DNA of 13,705 nt from SIG587 sp045531585 (lineage in GTDB: Bacteria; Bacillota; Clostridia; Oscillospirales; Acutalibacteraceae): assembly GCA_045531585.1 (NCBI GenBank), contig JAZSEH010000055.1, positions 1-13,705 on the forward strand. The letters are read 5' to 3'. The notes under the pieces are model-generated. The model was not told the origin of the DNA and searched no databases. It saw only the letters and a program-made list of their open reading frames with translations. Made by a program: the position numbers and the translations under genes. Shown in pieces: positions 1 to 7,168 of this stretch. Within the stretch, counting starts at the first letter, position 1. Each line of letters begins with the position of its first letter.

Positions 1-40
1 ATATAAATAATTTCACCTAATTCATTGCAATGATGTCGGT

Positions 41-63
41 GTAAATAATCAGAGATTATTTAC
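41..63. repeat. Perfect 10-bp inverted repeat
   Basis: GTAAATAATC (41-50) and GATTATTTAC (54-63) are perfect reverse complements around a 3-base centre. The AT-rich arms make a poor terminator, so an operator is possible. No gene lies close enough in the window to assign it to. Confidence 0.4.
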
Positions 64-65
64 AT

Positions 66-92
66 AAAACCGCTACACTTAGCGGTTTTTCG
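66..92 (+). terminator. Intrinsic terminator of a gene left of the window
   Basis: AAAACCGCT (66-74) pairs perfectly with AGCGGTTTT (81-89) around a 6-base loop, and the T-run at 86-90 follows on the plus strand. It would end a plus-strand transcript coming from outside the window, and it insulates the GH43-like gene. Confidence 0.5.
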
Positions 93-138
93 AAAAGCTT
101 TGATTGAAAGCTTTTCGACTACCGATTATCATTATAAT
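91..138 (+). promoter_or_regulatory. Palindrome and -10 box upstream of the GH43-like gene
   Basis: CGAAAAGCTT (91-100) and AAGCTTTTCG (108-117) form a perfect 10-bp inverted repeat with a 7-base centre. A consensus -10 box TATAAT lies at 133-138. The expected -35 position falls on the right arm of the palindrome and does not look like TTGACA. An activator-dependent promoter with an operator there is therefore a reasonable inference. Alternatively the palindrome is a second hairpin of the upstream terminator. Confidence 0.4.
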
Positions 139-164
139 AAACCAAAATTTGGAGGGGTAGTAAC

Positions 165-1016
165 ATGAACTGTAATGAAATCAACATCAGAGATCCTTTC
201 GTTTTATACGAAAACGGTCAATATTATTTGTATGGCTCTCGTGCCAAGAATTTTGCTATGCGTTCGGGCGGTTTTGACGTTTATGTGTCTGCGGATCTTG
301 AAAACTGGAGTGAGCCGAAAGCATGCTTTAATTCGGAAGAATTTAATTTGAATAAAGAAGCAAATTGGGCACCGGAAGTGCATAAATATAATGGTCGGTA
401 TTATATGTTTGCTACGTTTACACAGGACAATGGTTTACGCGGCACCTACATTCTCAGATCTGACGATCCGATGGGTCCATTTGTTCCTCATAGCAATGGA
501 GCTGTGACACCTGAAAAATGGGAGTGCCTTGACGGAACGCTATATATTGGAAAAAACCGTAAGCCATATATTGTGTTTTGTCACGAACATACACAGATTG
601 TTGACGGAACGATTTGCTTTGCTCAATTAAGCGACGACTTAACCAAAACAATTACCGAACCGATTACGCTATTTGCAGCTTCCTCTTGTCCCTACGCGGA
701 ACAGCATCAACCCAGCGGACATTTTGTAACCGACGGGCCGTTTATGTATAGGACGAAAACCGACCATTTGCTTATGATTTGGTCTTCCTTTATAAATGGT
801 AAATACGCTGAGTTACTTGTACGGTTCGAGGATGGTGAAATCGGTACAAATCTCACACATTTACCTCCGCTTATTGATAATGACGGAGGCCACGGAATGA
901 TTTTTGAGAGCGATAACCGCCTTTGTTTTGTCTTTCATTCTCCCAACACACCAGGGTTAGAGCGTCCTGCTTTCGTTGAAATTAAAGATAATGGTAATTC
1001 TGTATCTATTAAGTAG
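165..1016 (+). CDS. GH43-like glycoside hydrolase, cytoplasmic
   Basis: A 283-residue protein with the five-bladed beta-propeller signatures of glycoside hydrolase family 43 and relatives, which remove arabinose, xylose or galactose units from oligosaccharides. The N-terminal RDPF motif supplies the usual catalytic base (D10). WAPE lies at 68-71, CLDG at 121-124 (D123, the usual pKa-modulating Asp), TDGPF at 189-193, and GGHGM at 241-245 near the end of the propeller. The position that is Glu (general acid) in classical GH43 enzymes appears to be D190. There is no signal peptide, so it should act inside the cell on imported oligosaccharides. GGAGG at 151-155 lies 9 bases before the ATG. It converges on the minus-strand glycohydrolase-fold gene. 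Family confidence is good; the substrate is unknown. Confidence 0.82.
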   Translation: MNCNEINIRDPFVLYENGQYYLYGSRAKNFAMRSGGFDVYVSADLENWSEPKACFNSEEFNLNKEANWAPEVHKYNGRYYMFATFTQDNGLRGTYILRSDDPMGPFVPHSNGAVTPEKWECLDGTLYIGKNRKPYIVFCHEHTQIVDGTICFAQLSDDLTKTITEPITLFAASSCPYAEQHQPSGHFVTDGPFMYRTKTDHLLMIWSSFINGKYAELLVRFEDGEIGTNLTHLPPLIDNDGGHGMIFESDNRLCFVFHSPNTPGLERPAFVEIKDNGNSVSIK

Positions 1017-1089
1017 TATGCCTGTGTCTACTTTTTCACATCTGAGCTGTTGAGTTTATTATATTAAACATCCCCCATAATATCAACAA

Positions 1090-1120
1090 AGCCGACTGCG
1101 AAAATTTTTCGCAATCGGCT
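1090..1120 (-). terminator. Terminator between convergent genes
   Basis: AGCCGACTGCGAAA (1090-1103) pairs with TTTCGCAATCGGCT (1107-1120) with a single mismatch. It lies 8 bases beyond the stop of the minus-strand glycohydrolase-fold gene and 74 bases beyond the GH43-like gene. No long T-run follows on either side, so efficiency is uncertain. It may serve both transcripts. Confidence 0.6.
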
Positions 1121-1127
1121 GAAAGAA

Positions 1128-2636
1128 TTATCCCATTATGGTTACGGGAACAACAAGAGGCTCGGGATAGCCCATTGCCTCAAGGGCAATGTAAATTTTG
1201 TTAAAGGCCTCGGTCTGCTCGCCTGCATTTACCGTCACCTTAAAGGAGGGGGCGTGTTCGGTCAGATCGACCCACTTCATATTTATATCTCGGTGACCCG
1301 TGTTGTGCTGAAGGCAGACAGCCTTCGGATAGCTTGCAGTCCATCCGTCGGGCAGCATAACCTTGGTGGAAAGCTGAAAAAGGGTGAAGTATTTGTTTTT
1401 GAGCCTTACCTCAAAGGAGATTTCTCCCAAAGGCGAGATCCTCGGCTCCTTTTGGAAGATGACCTCGGCGTCAAGCCAGTGATTTTTGTGGCAGACGGTG
1501 AGGGGAGCCTTGCTCAGATAGTGGTGGGTATAGCCGTTGGGCTCTGTGTTGCTGTTGGTTGAGAAGGGGGCATCCTCCTCGTCGGTATACTCAACGTAGT
1601 AGCGGTATTTATATCTGTCATAGTCAAACCAGCGTGCGTGGTTGTTTGCGAACATAAATGAGGGCATGGTTCTGACAAAACGTTCGGTAAACTCGGTGCA
1701 GTCGGCGGGAAGGTCCCAAAAGCTTGAAATGTCGAGGGATTTGGTGATGATCCTGTCTCCGATATACTCCTTAAGATCTTGGGGGATGGCCGCGGTTTCG
1801 CCCATAATTCCCAAAACCGAGCCGACGGTGGCACCCGTGCAGTCGGTGTCGTCTCCGCAGTTGATGGCGTATATTAAAGACTGCAGGAAATCACCCTCGC
1901 CGTAAAGCAGACCGATGACGGCGTAAGCGATGTTGCTTGCCGCCATAAAATAGCCGAGATCGGCGTTAAGCGCAAGAACCTTCTGACGGGTCTCCTTCCA
2001 ATCTGTGCCCTTATCATATTCCTCGATGACCAAGCTAACGCTCTGTGCCACTCGGGACTCCTCGGGGATGAAGGCAAGGGCTCCCGATATAGCCTTCCTG
2101 AGATCGCTCTCCACGAAGGCAATGCTCTCGAGAGTTGCGGTGAAGATCTCGGCGGCGGTGCCGTCCGAAACACCGTGGTCGATGGAGGCTTCCATAATGG
2201 CATATTTTGCCGCAATGTTGGGAAATCCCGGGGCAAGGCAGGCCCCGATCTCCGAGCGTATCCAGGCGCCGTTGGAAAGCTTCCAGTCGTCGTTATAGAG
2301 CTCGCCCGACATCGGCGGAGTGAAGCCCACCGAAGCATTGTTGCTGCCAACGCCGTATTCGTTCCACTCTGCAGGAATATACCGTCTCCAGTACCAGCTT
2401 AAAATGTTAGCGTCAAGGTTAAGCGCACCCACCTCGTTTACGGCCTTGAGCCAAACTATCTGCAGGTCAAGGTCGTCGTTGGGCAGAGGCTCACCTTTTT
2501 TAGAGGTAAAGCCCTTAATATCCAGCAGGTCGGGATTACCCTCGAAGGGGGTGCCCATTGTGCCGCCGATGTTTTTTCCCAGCCAGCAGGCATAGACCTT
2601 GTCACGGTAGAGTTTTTTGCTAATTTTTACATCCAT
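1128..2636 (-). CDS. ADP-ribosylglycohydrolase-fold protein
   Basis: A 502-residue protein of the ADP_ribosyl_GH (DraG-like, PF03747) superfamily, whose members hydrolyse ADP-ribosyl or related N-/O-glycosidic bonds with a binuclear Mg/Mn centre. Both metal-binding motifs are visible: NDDLDLQ at 53-59, matching the family's TDDT-type motif, and GDDTDCTGA at 261-269. The all-alpha catalytic domain covers roughly residues 8-320. The last ~180 residues are extra compared with minimal DraG proteins and look like a beta-rich domain, which suggests the long subgroup often seen near sugar genes. AGGAGG (2645-2650) sits 8 bases before the ATG, but inside a hairpin arm. The gene lies directly downstream of an AraC-family regulator in the same direction. 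The substrate could be a nucleoside-like or sugar glycoside rather than ADP-ribosyl protein; this is inference. Confidence 0.85.
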   Translation of the reverse strand: MDVKISKKLYRDKVYACWLGKNIGGTMGTPFEGNPDLLDIKGFTSKKGEPLPNDDLDLQIVWLKAVNEVGALNLDANILSWYWRRYIPAEWNEYGVGSNNASVGFTPPMSGELYNDDWKLSNGAWIRSEIGACLAPGFPNIAAKYAIMEASIDHGVSDGTAAEIFTATLESIAFVESDLRKAISGALAFIPEESRVAQSVSLVIEEYDKGTDWKETRQKVLALNADLGYFMAASNIAYAVIGLLYGEGDFLQSLIYAINCGDDTDCTGATVGSVLGIMGETAAIPQDLKEYIGDRIITKSLDISSFWDLPADCTEFTERFVRTMPSFMFANNHARWFDYDRYKYRYYVEYTDEEDAPFSTNSNTEPNGYTHHYLSKAPLTVCHKNHWLDAEVIFQKEPRISPLGEISFEVRLKNKYFTLFQLSTKVMLPDGWTASYPKAVCLQHNTGHRDINMKWVDLTEHAPSFKVTVNAGEQTEAFNKIYIALEAMGYPEPLVVPVTIMG

Positions 2637-2644
2637 AAAGAAAA

Positions 2645-2679
2645 CCTCCTTTTTTCTATATCATACAGAAAAAAGGAGG
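2645..2679 (-). promoter_or_regulatory. Hairpin burying the glycohydrolase RBS
   Basis: CCTCCTTTTTTCT (2645-2657) and AGAAAAAAGGAGG (2667-2679) are perfect 13-base reverse complements with a 9-base loop. In the minus-strand mRNA the upstream arm begins CCUCC, and the downstream arm ends in the AGGAGG ribosome binding site of the gene starting at 2636. Folding would hide that site. The U-rich sequence after the hairpin could also make it a weak terminator for the upstream araC-type gene. Confidence 0.6.
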
Positions 2680-2714
2680 CGAAAAAAAGTGTTATTTTTG
2701 TCCTTGAAAAGTAT

Positions 2715-3566
2715 TTATTTTTTACCTTTTCGATAGCCCAGCGGTGTGGTTCCCATCCTTTCGGAGAAGATTTTGAAAAACTTTGTTCTGTCCGAAAAGC
2801 CTGATTCTGCGGCAATGTCATCCACCTTCATTTCGGTGTCGCGGAGGAGCCTGCAGGCCAGGTCGATTCGGCAGGAGGTGAGATATTCGGTAAAGGTAAG
2901 GCCGGTCTGTTTTTTGAAAAGCCGCGAAAAATAGGCAGGATTATAGTGGTTGGCCCTTGCAAACTCCTGAACGGTCAGCGGCTCGGCACAGCGTGATTTG
3001 ATATACCCGAGAAGCTCGGCTCCGATGCCCGATTCCTTTCGCATGGGGAGGGCCATTTTTCGAAAGACGACGGTCAGCAGGGTGTTGAAGATCGAGCGGA
3101 GCAAAAGCTCCTTTCCTGCACAGTCGGTCTCCTGCTCGGCGTGGGCAAGCATTATGAGGCTTTCGATCTGGCGGCGTTGGGTGGGCGAAAAGTGCATAAT
3201 TCGGTCGTTTCGGTCCACTGTCTTTGCAAAATCCCTAAAGCCCTCCAGCTCTAAAAGAGCAAAGGCGTTCTCCACCCCTTTAAGGCTCGCGCTTATGAAT
3301 TCGGGCTTTATTATGATGTCGGCATAGCTCAGGTTGCCGATGACCTCAATGGCGTGGGTGCTGCCATAGTTTATGAAAATGGCGTCACCTGCTCCCACGG
3401 GATATTCCGTGCCGTTGACATAGTGGATGCCCCGACCCTTGAAAACATATGAGATCTCCAAAAAATCGTGGGTGTGCAGAGGGGTGGGACAGGCCATATT
3501 TACGCGGCTGATATAACAGCCCTCGTCGATGACATAGCGATTGTTAAGTTCTCTGATGGGCGGCAT
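2715..3566 (-). CDS. AraC-family transcriptional regulator
   Basis: A 283-residue regulator. An N-terminal cupin-type ligand domain carries the HTHDFLEISYV motif at 31-41 and a G-A-G-D turn at 58-61. The C-terminal AraC/XylS double helix-turn-helix lies at about 186-280: first helix pair around TVQEFARANHYNPAYFSRLF, second around VDDIAAESGFSDRTKFFKIF, ending in GTTPLGYRK, the classical family signature. An in-frame ATG 20 codons upstream (3626) exists. The chosen ATG is preferred because GAGGTGA (3571-3577) is correctly spaced before it and a good promoter lies between the two candidates. It is tandem with, and 78 bases upstream of, the ADP-ribosylglycohydrolase-fold gene, its most likely target together with the neighbouring sugar genes. 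Confidence 0.88.
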   Translation of the reverse strand: MPPIRELNNRYVIDEGCYISRVNMACPTPLHTHDFLEISYVFKGRGIHYVNGTEYPVGAGDAIFINYGSTHAIEVIGNLSYADIIIKPEFISASLKGVENAFALLELEGFRDFAKTVDRNDRIMHFSPTQRRQIESLIMLAHAEQETDCAGKELLLRSIFNTLLTVVFRKMALPMRKESGIGAELLGYIKSRCAEPLTVQEFARANHYNPAYFSRLFKKQTGLTFTEYLTSCRIDLACRLLRDTEMKVDDIAAESGFSDRTKFFKIFSERMGTTPLGYRKGKK

Positions 3567-3583
3567 TTTATCACCTCGCTTAT

Positions 3584-3612
3584 ATCTTATCAAATTGTGT
3601 GGATTTTGGCAA
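3584..3612 (-). promoter_or_regulatory. Candidate sigma-A promoter of the AraC-family gene
   Basis: On the minus strand, TTGCCA (3612-3607), a 17-base spacer and TAAGAT (3589-3584) precede the start at 3566, giving a very short leader. A second candidate upstream has a perfect TTGACA (3651-3646), an 18-base spacer and the poorer TATGTC (3627-3622). Either could be used. Confidence 0.4.
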
Positions 3613-3696
3613 CAGATTTTTGACATATGACGGGGAAACAGCCTATGTCAACAATATACCGTGGTATTTAACACACGATATGTGGTTTTCGGGCGC

Positions 3697-3733
3697 AAAA
3701 AAAGAGTAAAATCCCTAAGAAGAGATTTTACTC
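3697..3733 (-). terminator. Intrinsic terminator of the TIM-barrel isomerase gene
   Basis: On the minus strand GAGTAAAATC (3733-3724) pairs with GATTTTACTC (3713-3704) and is followed at once by seven T (3703-3697). It lies about 20 bases past the stop codon at 3752, so the isomerase and AraC genes are probably separate transcripts. Confidence 0.85.
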
Positions 3734-3751
3734 CATAAATTCCGACTTTTT

Positions 3752-4597
3752 TTACTTACAGCAGGCCTTTAAAAGCTCACAGCCCATTTTAACGGCGGTA
3801 AGGTTATCCTCAAGGCCTTCAAACTCCAAGGACACCCAGCCATTATACCCGGCGGCCTTTAAAATCTCCACACACTGCCTTACAGGCACAACGCCGTGAC
3901 CCAGTATGGTGCCTCTCAGCCAATTTTTACCCGTTGTGGTAAAAAAGCCCTGAGGGCAGTCTCCGCCTTTTTTATATAAGAAGTCCTTAGCGTGCACGTG
4001 GAAAGCATAGGGCGCCGCAACGGTAACGGCGGCAACGGGGTCAACATCGGCGCAAAGGAAGTTACCCATATCGCACAGCCAGCCGTAGTTTTTATGCCCT
4101 ACCTCTAAAATAAGCTGCTCAACACGCTCAGGCGCTTGCAGAACGTAGCCGTGGTTTTCGGTGCAGGTGCGTATTCCCTTCGACTCTGCGTACTCGGTTA
4201 CCTGACGAATGTATGGTGCCATCTGCTTTATGGCGTCACGCCAGGTGAAAAGCTGCTCCTTTTTAAAGCCCCAGCTGGCATCGTGACGAAGGGTGGGTGC
4301 GCCAAGAGCGGCACAAACGTCCACACAGGCCTTAATGCGCTCAACCTCAGCCTCAATATCCTCCTTCATAAAGTCTGCACCTACGGTGTAGGCGGAAATT
4401 TCCAGACCTACTTTATCACAATGCTCCTTTATTTTTGCCGCAAGGGAAAGGACGGTCTCCCCTTCCTCCGCCTTAAGGTCAATAAACTCAATTCCGTCAA
4501 AGCCTATTTCCTTGGCCTTGTCACACAGCTCAAAATAGCTGCAGCCCGTGGCAGCACGATATTTTTCAAAGCTATAGCTTGATACGCCGATTTTCAT
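3752..4597 (-). CDS. Xylose-isomerase-like TIM-barrel sugar isomerase/epimerase
   Basis: A 281-residue protein of the AP_endonuc_2 / xylose isomerase-like TIM-barrel superfamily (PF01261), which interconverts ketoses, epimerises sugars or dehydrates inosose using a divalent metal. The usual acidic and histidine ligands fit E147 (TENHGY), D176 (CDMGNF), H200/H202 (FHVHAKDF) and E258/E260 (SLEFEG). The N-terminus MKIGVSSYSF forms the first strand with no signal peptide, so it is cytoplasmic. Length is normal for the family. GGGAGG (4606-4611) lies 8 bases before the ATG. It has its own promoter and terminator and sits beside an AraC-family regulator and a glycohydrolase-fold gene, which suggests sugar catabolism. 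The exact substrate cannot be read from the sequence. Confidence 0.85.
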   Translation of the reverse strand: MKIGVSSYSFEKYRAATGCSYFELCDKAKEIGFDGIEFIDLKAEEGETVLSLAAKIKEHCDKVGLEISAYTVGADFMKEDIEAEVERIKACVDVCAALGAPTLRHDASWGFKKEQLFTWRDAIKQMAPYIRQVTEYAESKGIRTCTENHGYVLQAPERVEQLILEVGHKNYGWLCDMGNFLCADVDPVAAVTVAAPYAFHVHAKDFLYKKGGDCPQGFFTTTGKNWLRGTILGHGVVPVRQCVEILKAAGYNGWVSLEFEGLEDNLTAVKMGCELLKACCK

Positions 4598-4626
4598 AGG
4601 TAAATCCTCCCTTTTTTCTTAATTTC

Positions 4627-4654
4627 AGTATACAACAAATTCAAAAAAATGCAA
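4627..4654 (-). promoter_or_regulatory. Sigma-A promoter of the isomerase gene
   Basis: On the minus strand TTGCAT (4654-4649), a 16-base spacer and TATACT (4632-4627) lie 30 bases before the start codon, leaving a leader of about 20 bases that contains the ribosome binding site. Confidence 0.5.
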
Positions 4655-4793
4655 ATAAGAAAGATAATTTAAACAAAAACATTACATAAAAAAGCAAAAT
4701 AGGACAAAATAAAGTTTCTAACTAAAATATTATAGGCTTAGGCACCTTTTTGCATAAGCAGTAAAAACAAAAACCCGTCCTTTGATAAAACGC

Positions 4794-4831
4794 AAAAAGA
4801 AAAGACCGCCTGACGGCAGTCTTTTCTTTTT
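4794..4831 (-). terminator. Strong terminator downstream of the small lipoprotein gene
   Basis: AAAAAGAAAAGAC plus GCC (4794-4810) pairs with GGC plus GTCTTTTCTTTTT (4815-4831) with one mismatch. The A/T-rich outer arms give a T-run in both directions. It lies about 80 bases past the lipoprotein stop at 4914. The rest of the 4598-4913 gap holds the isomerase promoter and AT-rich sequence with no recognisable gene. Confidence 0.75.
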
Positions 4832-4913
4832 GTCATTCGTGTCCTAAAAAGAACCGGGCGAAAACCGAGGATTTTCTTTTTTTGTCTTCTTTCTTCAAAG
4901 ATATGTCTTTTAA

Positions 4914-5549
4914 CTATTTGAAAGAATCCTTATCCAAATAAACTTCCTCAAATTTAACATCATCTATTTTATTGTGTTTTTCATATGCATTGTCAAATTC
5001 TTCTTTGGTAGCTTGCTCATTGTTTACATAATAATTTATATTTATAATTTCGCGGTCGCCCATAACGGACTCAGAATAGGTGGATTTTTTATTAGTATAG
5101 CCGTCTTTCGTAAAGGATAACATTCTAAAGCCGGCATCATAACCACTCAATGAATACGGTACCGTTCCATCTGTTTTTAAAACTCCAAATCCTCTCCACG
5201 AAAAATCGTAACTATATATTGTATTTCCAATAGCGTGAAAAACAACAGTACCAAAATACTTATCTTCGCCAGTTCCCAAATGGTAGATCAACTCATTATT
5301 TCCATCAAAATCCAAATCAAAGAGGGCGTATTCGTGTATATAATAAGAACTATCATTTTGGAATGTATCCTCTAATAATTCCAAATATTCAGCAACCATC
5401 ATTGTTGTTTTATATTCGGTACTGTAAAATTCAAAATTTTTATTTAAAATTTTTTCGTTGATTTCGATAATGTTCTTATCCGTTTTTTCGTTTCCACAAC
5501 CAACCAATAAAAAGCAAAAACAAAACAGAACACAAAACATTCTCATCAT
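4914..5549 (-). CDS. Small lipoprotein, function unknown
   Basis: A 211-residue protein with a lipoprotein signal: a short basic start, a hydrophobic cysteine-rich core and the lipobox LVGC, with C18 as the lipidated residue. It should therefore be anchored on the outer face of the membrane. The mature part contains DLDFDGNNEL at 78-87, an Asp-rich loop of the DxDxDG type that can bind calcium and recurs in Clostridia surface lipoproteins. The rest is not recognised. It carries an almost ideal ribosome binding site, AAGGAGGTGA, just upstream of two adjacent ATG codons; either may be used. Its own promoter and terminator flank it, so it is monocistronic. It is AT-rich compared with the sugar genes to its left, in line with an accessory region. 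Confidence 0.75.
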   Translation of the reverse strand: MMRMFCVLFCFCFLLVGCGNEKTDKNIIEINEKILNKNFEFYSTEYKTTMMVAEYLELLEDTFQNDSSYYIHEYALFDLDFDGNNELIYHLGTGEDKYFGTVVFHAIGNTIYSYDFSWRGFGVLKTDGTVPYSLSGYDAGFRMLSFTKDGYTNKKSTYSESVMGDREIININYYVNNEQATKEEFDNAYEKHNKIDDVKFEEVYLDKDSFK

Positions 5550-5569
5550 AAAATCACCTCCTTGGGTGT

Positions 5570-5598
5570 ATTATATGCTTGTGTAAAGTCAGGGACAA
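5570..5598 (-). promoter_or_regulatory. Promoter of the small lipoprotein gene
   Basis: On the minus strand TTGTCC (5598-5593), a 17-base spacer and a consensus TATAAT (5575-5570) lie immediately before the ribosome binding site. The transcript would start only a few bases upstream of AAGGAGG. Confidence 0.6.
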
Positions 5599-6201
5599 AT
5601 TAAGCATAACAACAAGCATTTTCTTATATTTAATATACCATTTTTCATCAGAATTTTCAAGATATATATAAGAATAGAGTTGTCCCGAAATCTCGAGATA
5701 ACTCTATTTTTGATGGTATGACAAAAATCATACCGACACATTAAAAATCATACCACAAGAAATGTAGTTAAAAACTTTGTTTTTAAGCGGTAAGCTTGCC
5801 ATTAGTATGATGGCTATTCCTGCCTTGCCTTTAAAATCTCCGATTTTTAGCCTCGGCTTCCCTGTGGGAAGGGCGGCGGACGGATATTTGCCTGTCGATC
5901 CAAAACTTACACCTCTTCTGTTTTGATGAGGGTAAAAAAATAACCCTCCTGCTTAAATTTCTTTAAACAAGAGGGCATTTTGATAAATATTCAGTTTTCA
6001 CCTTTGATGAGAGAAGAATAATTTTTTATCCCATCAAACATTTAAGTCTTATACCCTCTCATCTAATGCACTCAAAATGGCATTTTGTAGGGGTATAAAT
6101 TCAGATTATTTACAAATTGTTTATATTTGCAAATAACAAATCCTCTTATATAATTCACTTTTCGAGGATTTTGTAGGGGTTAAAGTCATAAAATAATAAA
6201 C
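5599..6201. other. About 600 bases with hairpins and short repeats but no gene
   Basis: I see no convincing reading frame here. The stretch holds GGTATGA/TCATACC (5715-5734) with a third AAAAATCATACC at 5743-5754. It also holds a GC-richer patch around 5820-5890, GAGGGT/ACCCTC (5928-5948), and TTTGATGAGAG (6003-6013) facing CTCTCATCTAA (6056-6066). TTATTTACAAAT/ATTTGCAAATAA lies at 6106-6136, and a 13-base direct repeat ATTTTGTAGGGGT occurs at 6082-6094 and 6168-6180. This resembles layers of decayed small mobile repeats. The hairpin AAATCCTC/GAGGATTT near 6139-6171 may end the protease transcript. Confidence 0.5.
5673..5711 (+). repeat. Strong 16-bp hairpin with T tail, no associated gene
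   Basis: AATAGAGTTGTCCCGA (5673-5688) pairs with TCGAGATAACTCTATT (5693-5708) with 14 of 16 Watson-Crick matches and a 4-base loop, followed by TTT on the plus strand. It looks like a terminator for a plus-strand transcript, but I find no gene to its left on that strand. Confidence 0.5.
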
Positions 6202-7155
6202 TTAAGCGGTTAAATTTATAAATGATTTAAATTTATTAAAAATCCAATCATCTATTCTCACGTATGCGTTAAAATTCGGATTTTCTCCTCTAGTAAATGC
6301 AATAGCCTGATAGCCATATTCAGATGAATAAATATACATCGGACCGCCACTCATACCACCAACATTGTTAATATTTGTACTACGCAACATTCTATCGTAA
6401 GAAGATGTAACAGTTCCCCAAGCACGATACATTGTCAAAATTTGATTTCCATTGCTATCTTCAAGTGCCGGATAGCCATTAACATTGACACTTGTTCCAT
6501 TATATGAAGCTTCTTGAGTTCTCAATCCAAGCCAACCAACACTGTTTCCAATATTGGTATCGAGTCGTATTATTCCCCAATCATCTGTTTCATCCTCGTT
6601 GTTTGCCCAGTTTCCACCAACCTCATAGGCAGTTGCCAAAGCTTCGCCATATGGAGATGAAGAACCAGCCATAGCAGGTGTCACTGTTACTGATGTAGGC
6701 CAACGACTACTACCATATTCTGTGCTATAAATACAATGACCACAGGTAGCAACTGTATTGGGGCCTATCATAAATCCAGTTCCTCTATAATTACCATTAT
6801 TTGTTGTTATGTCGAGATATACAGTGTTTCTATACTGACCGCCAGTCGCAGGGTTTATTTCTACCCAGTTATTATTGAAAATAGTGGCGGGTTGAACATC
6901 GCTCGGAGGATCAACAGAAAGACCTTGCGGAACAAAAGATGCAGTATTTTGTTCACTTTCTATTTCTTGTTGAGAAATAATAACAGCATCGCTTGTTGCA
7001 GGTATAAATGTTTCAGTTCCGCTTGCAACATCATATAAATATGAACCTATTCTTTCTATTGTTGGCTCTTCCGCCTGAACAGGTAGCGCATATATACTTG
7101 TAATAAATGTAAAAATTATTAAAACAACTGATAATGCAGTTTTAAATCTTTTCAT
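6202..7155 (-). CDS. Secreted V8/trypsin-like serine protease
   Basis: A 317-residue exported chymotrypsin-fold protease (S1 family, closest in style to Glu-specific V8-type endopeptidases). A Sec signal peptide covers about residues 1-28 (hydrophobic 7-22, cleavage near VQA-EE). A propeptide-like stretch of roughly 60 residues follows, then the catalytic domain from about 95. The triad is clear: H140 in TCGHCIY, D192 in DDWGIIRL and S269 in GGMSGGPM. V8-type enzymes normally have G-N-S-G-G, so the Met before the Ser is slightly unusual. Its start is 13 bases past the stop of the upstream lipoprotein gene, and the AAAGGAAA ribosome binding site fills that gap, so the two are co-transcribed. 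It probably acts at the cell surface or in the medium. Confidence 0.88.
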   Translation of the reverse strand: MKRFKTALSVVLIIFTFITSIYALPVQAEEPTIERIGSYLYDVASGTETFIPATSDAVIISQQEIESEQNTASFVPQGLSVDPPSDVQPATIFNNNWVEINPATGGQYRNTVYLDITTNNGNYRGTGFMIGPNTVATCGHCIYSTEYGSSRWPTSVTVTPAMAGSSSPYGEALATAYEVGGNWANNEDETDDWGIIRLDTNIGNSVGWLGLRTQEASYNGTSVNVNGYPALEDSNGNQILTMYRAWGTVTSSYDRMLRSTNINNVGGMSGGPMYIYSSEYGYQAIAFTRGENPNFNAYVRIDDWIFNKFKSFINLTA

Positions 7156-7168
7156 AGTATTTTCCTTT

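Noticed and set aside
2715..3626. A longer start for the AraC-family gene at 3626
   Set aside because: No ribosome binding site precedes it, a good promoter lies downstream of it, and the start at 3566 has GAGGTGA at correct spacing.
6082..6180. Two copies of ATTTTGTAGGGGT as REP sequences for the RAYT
   Set aside because: They contain GTAGGGG but lack the adjacent GGAACGAC hairpin, so they do not match the REP found in the RAYT gene.
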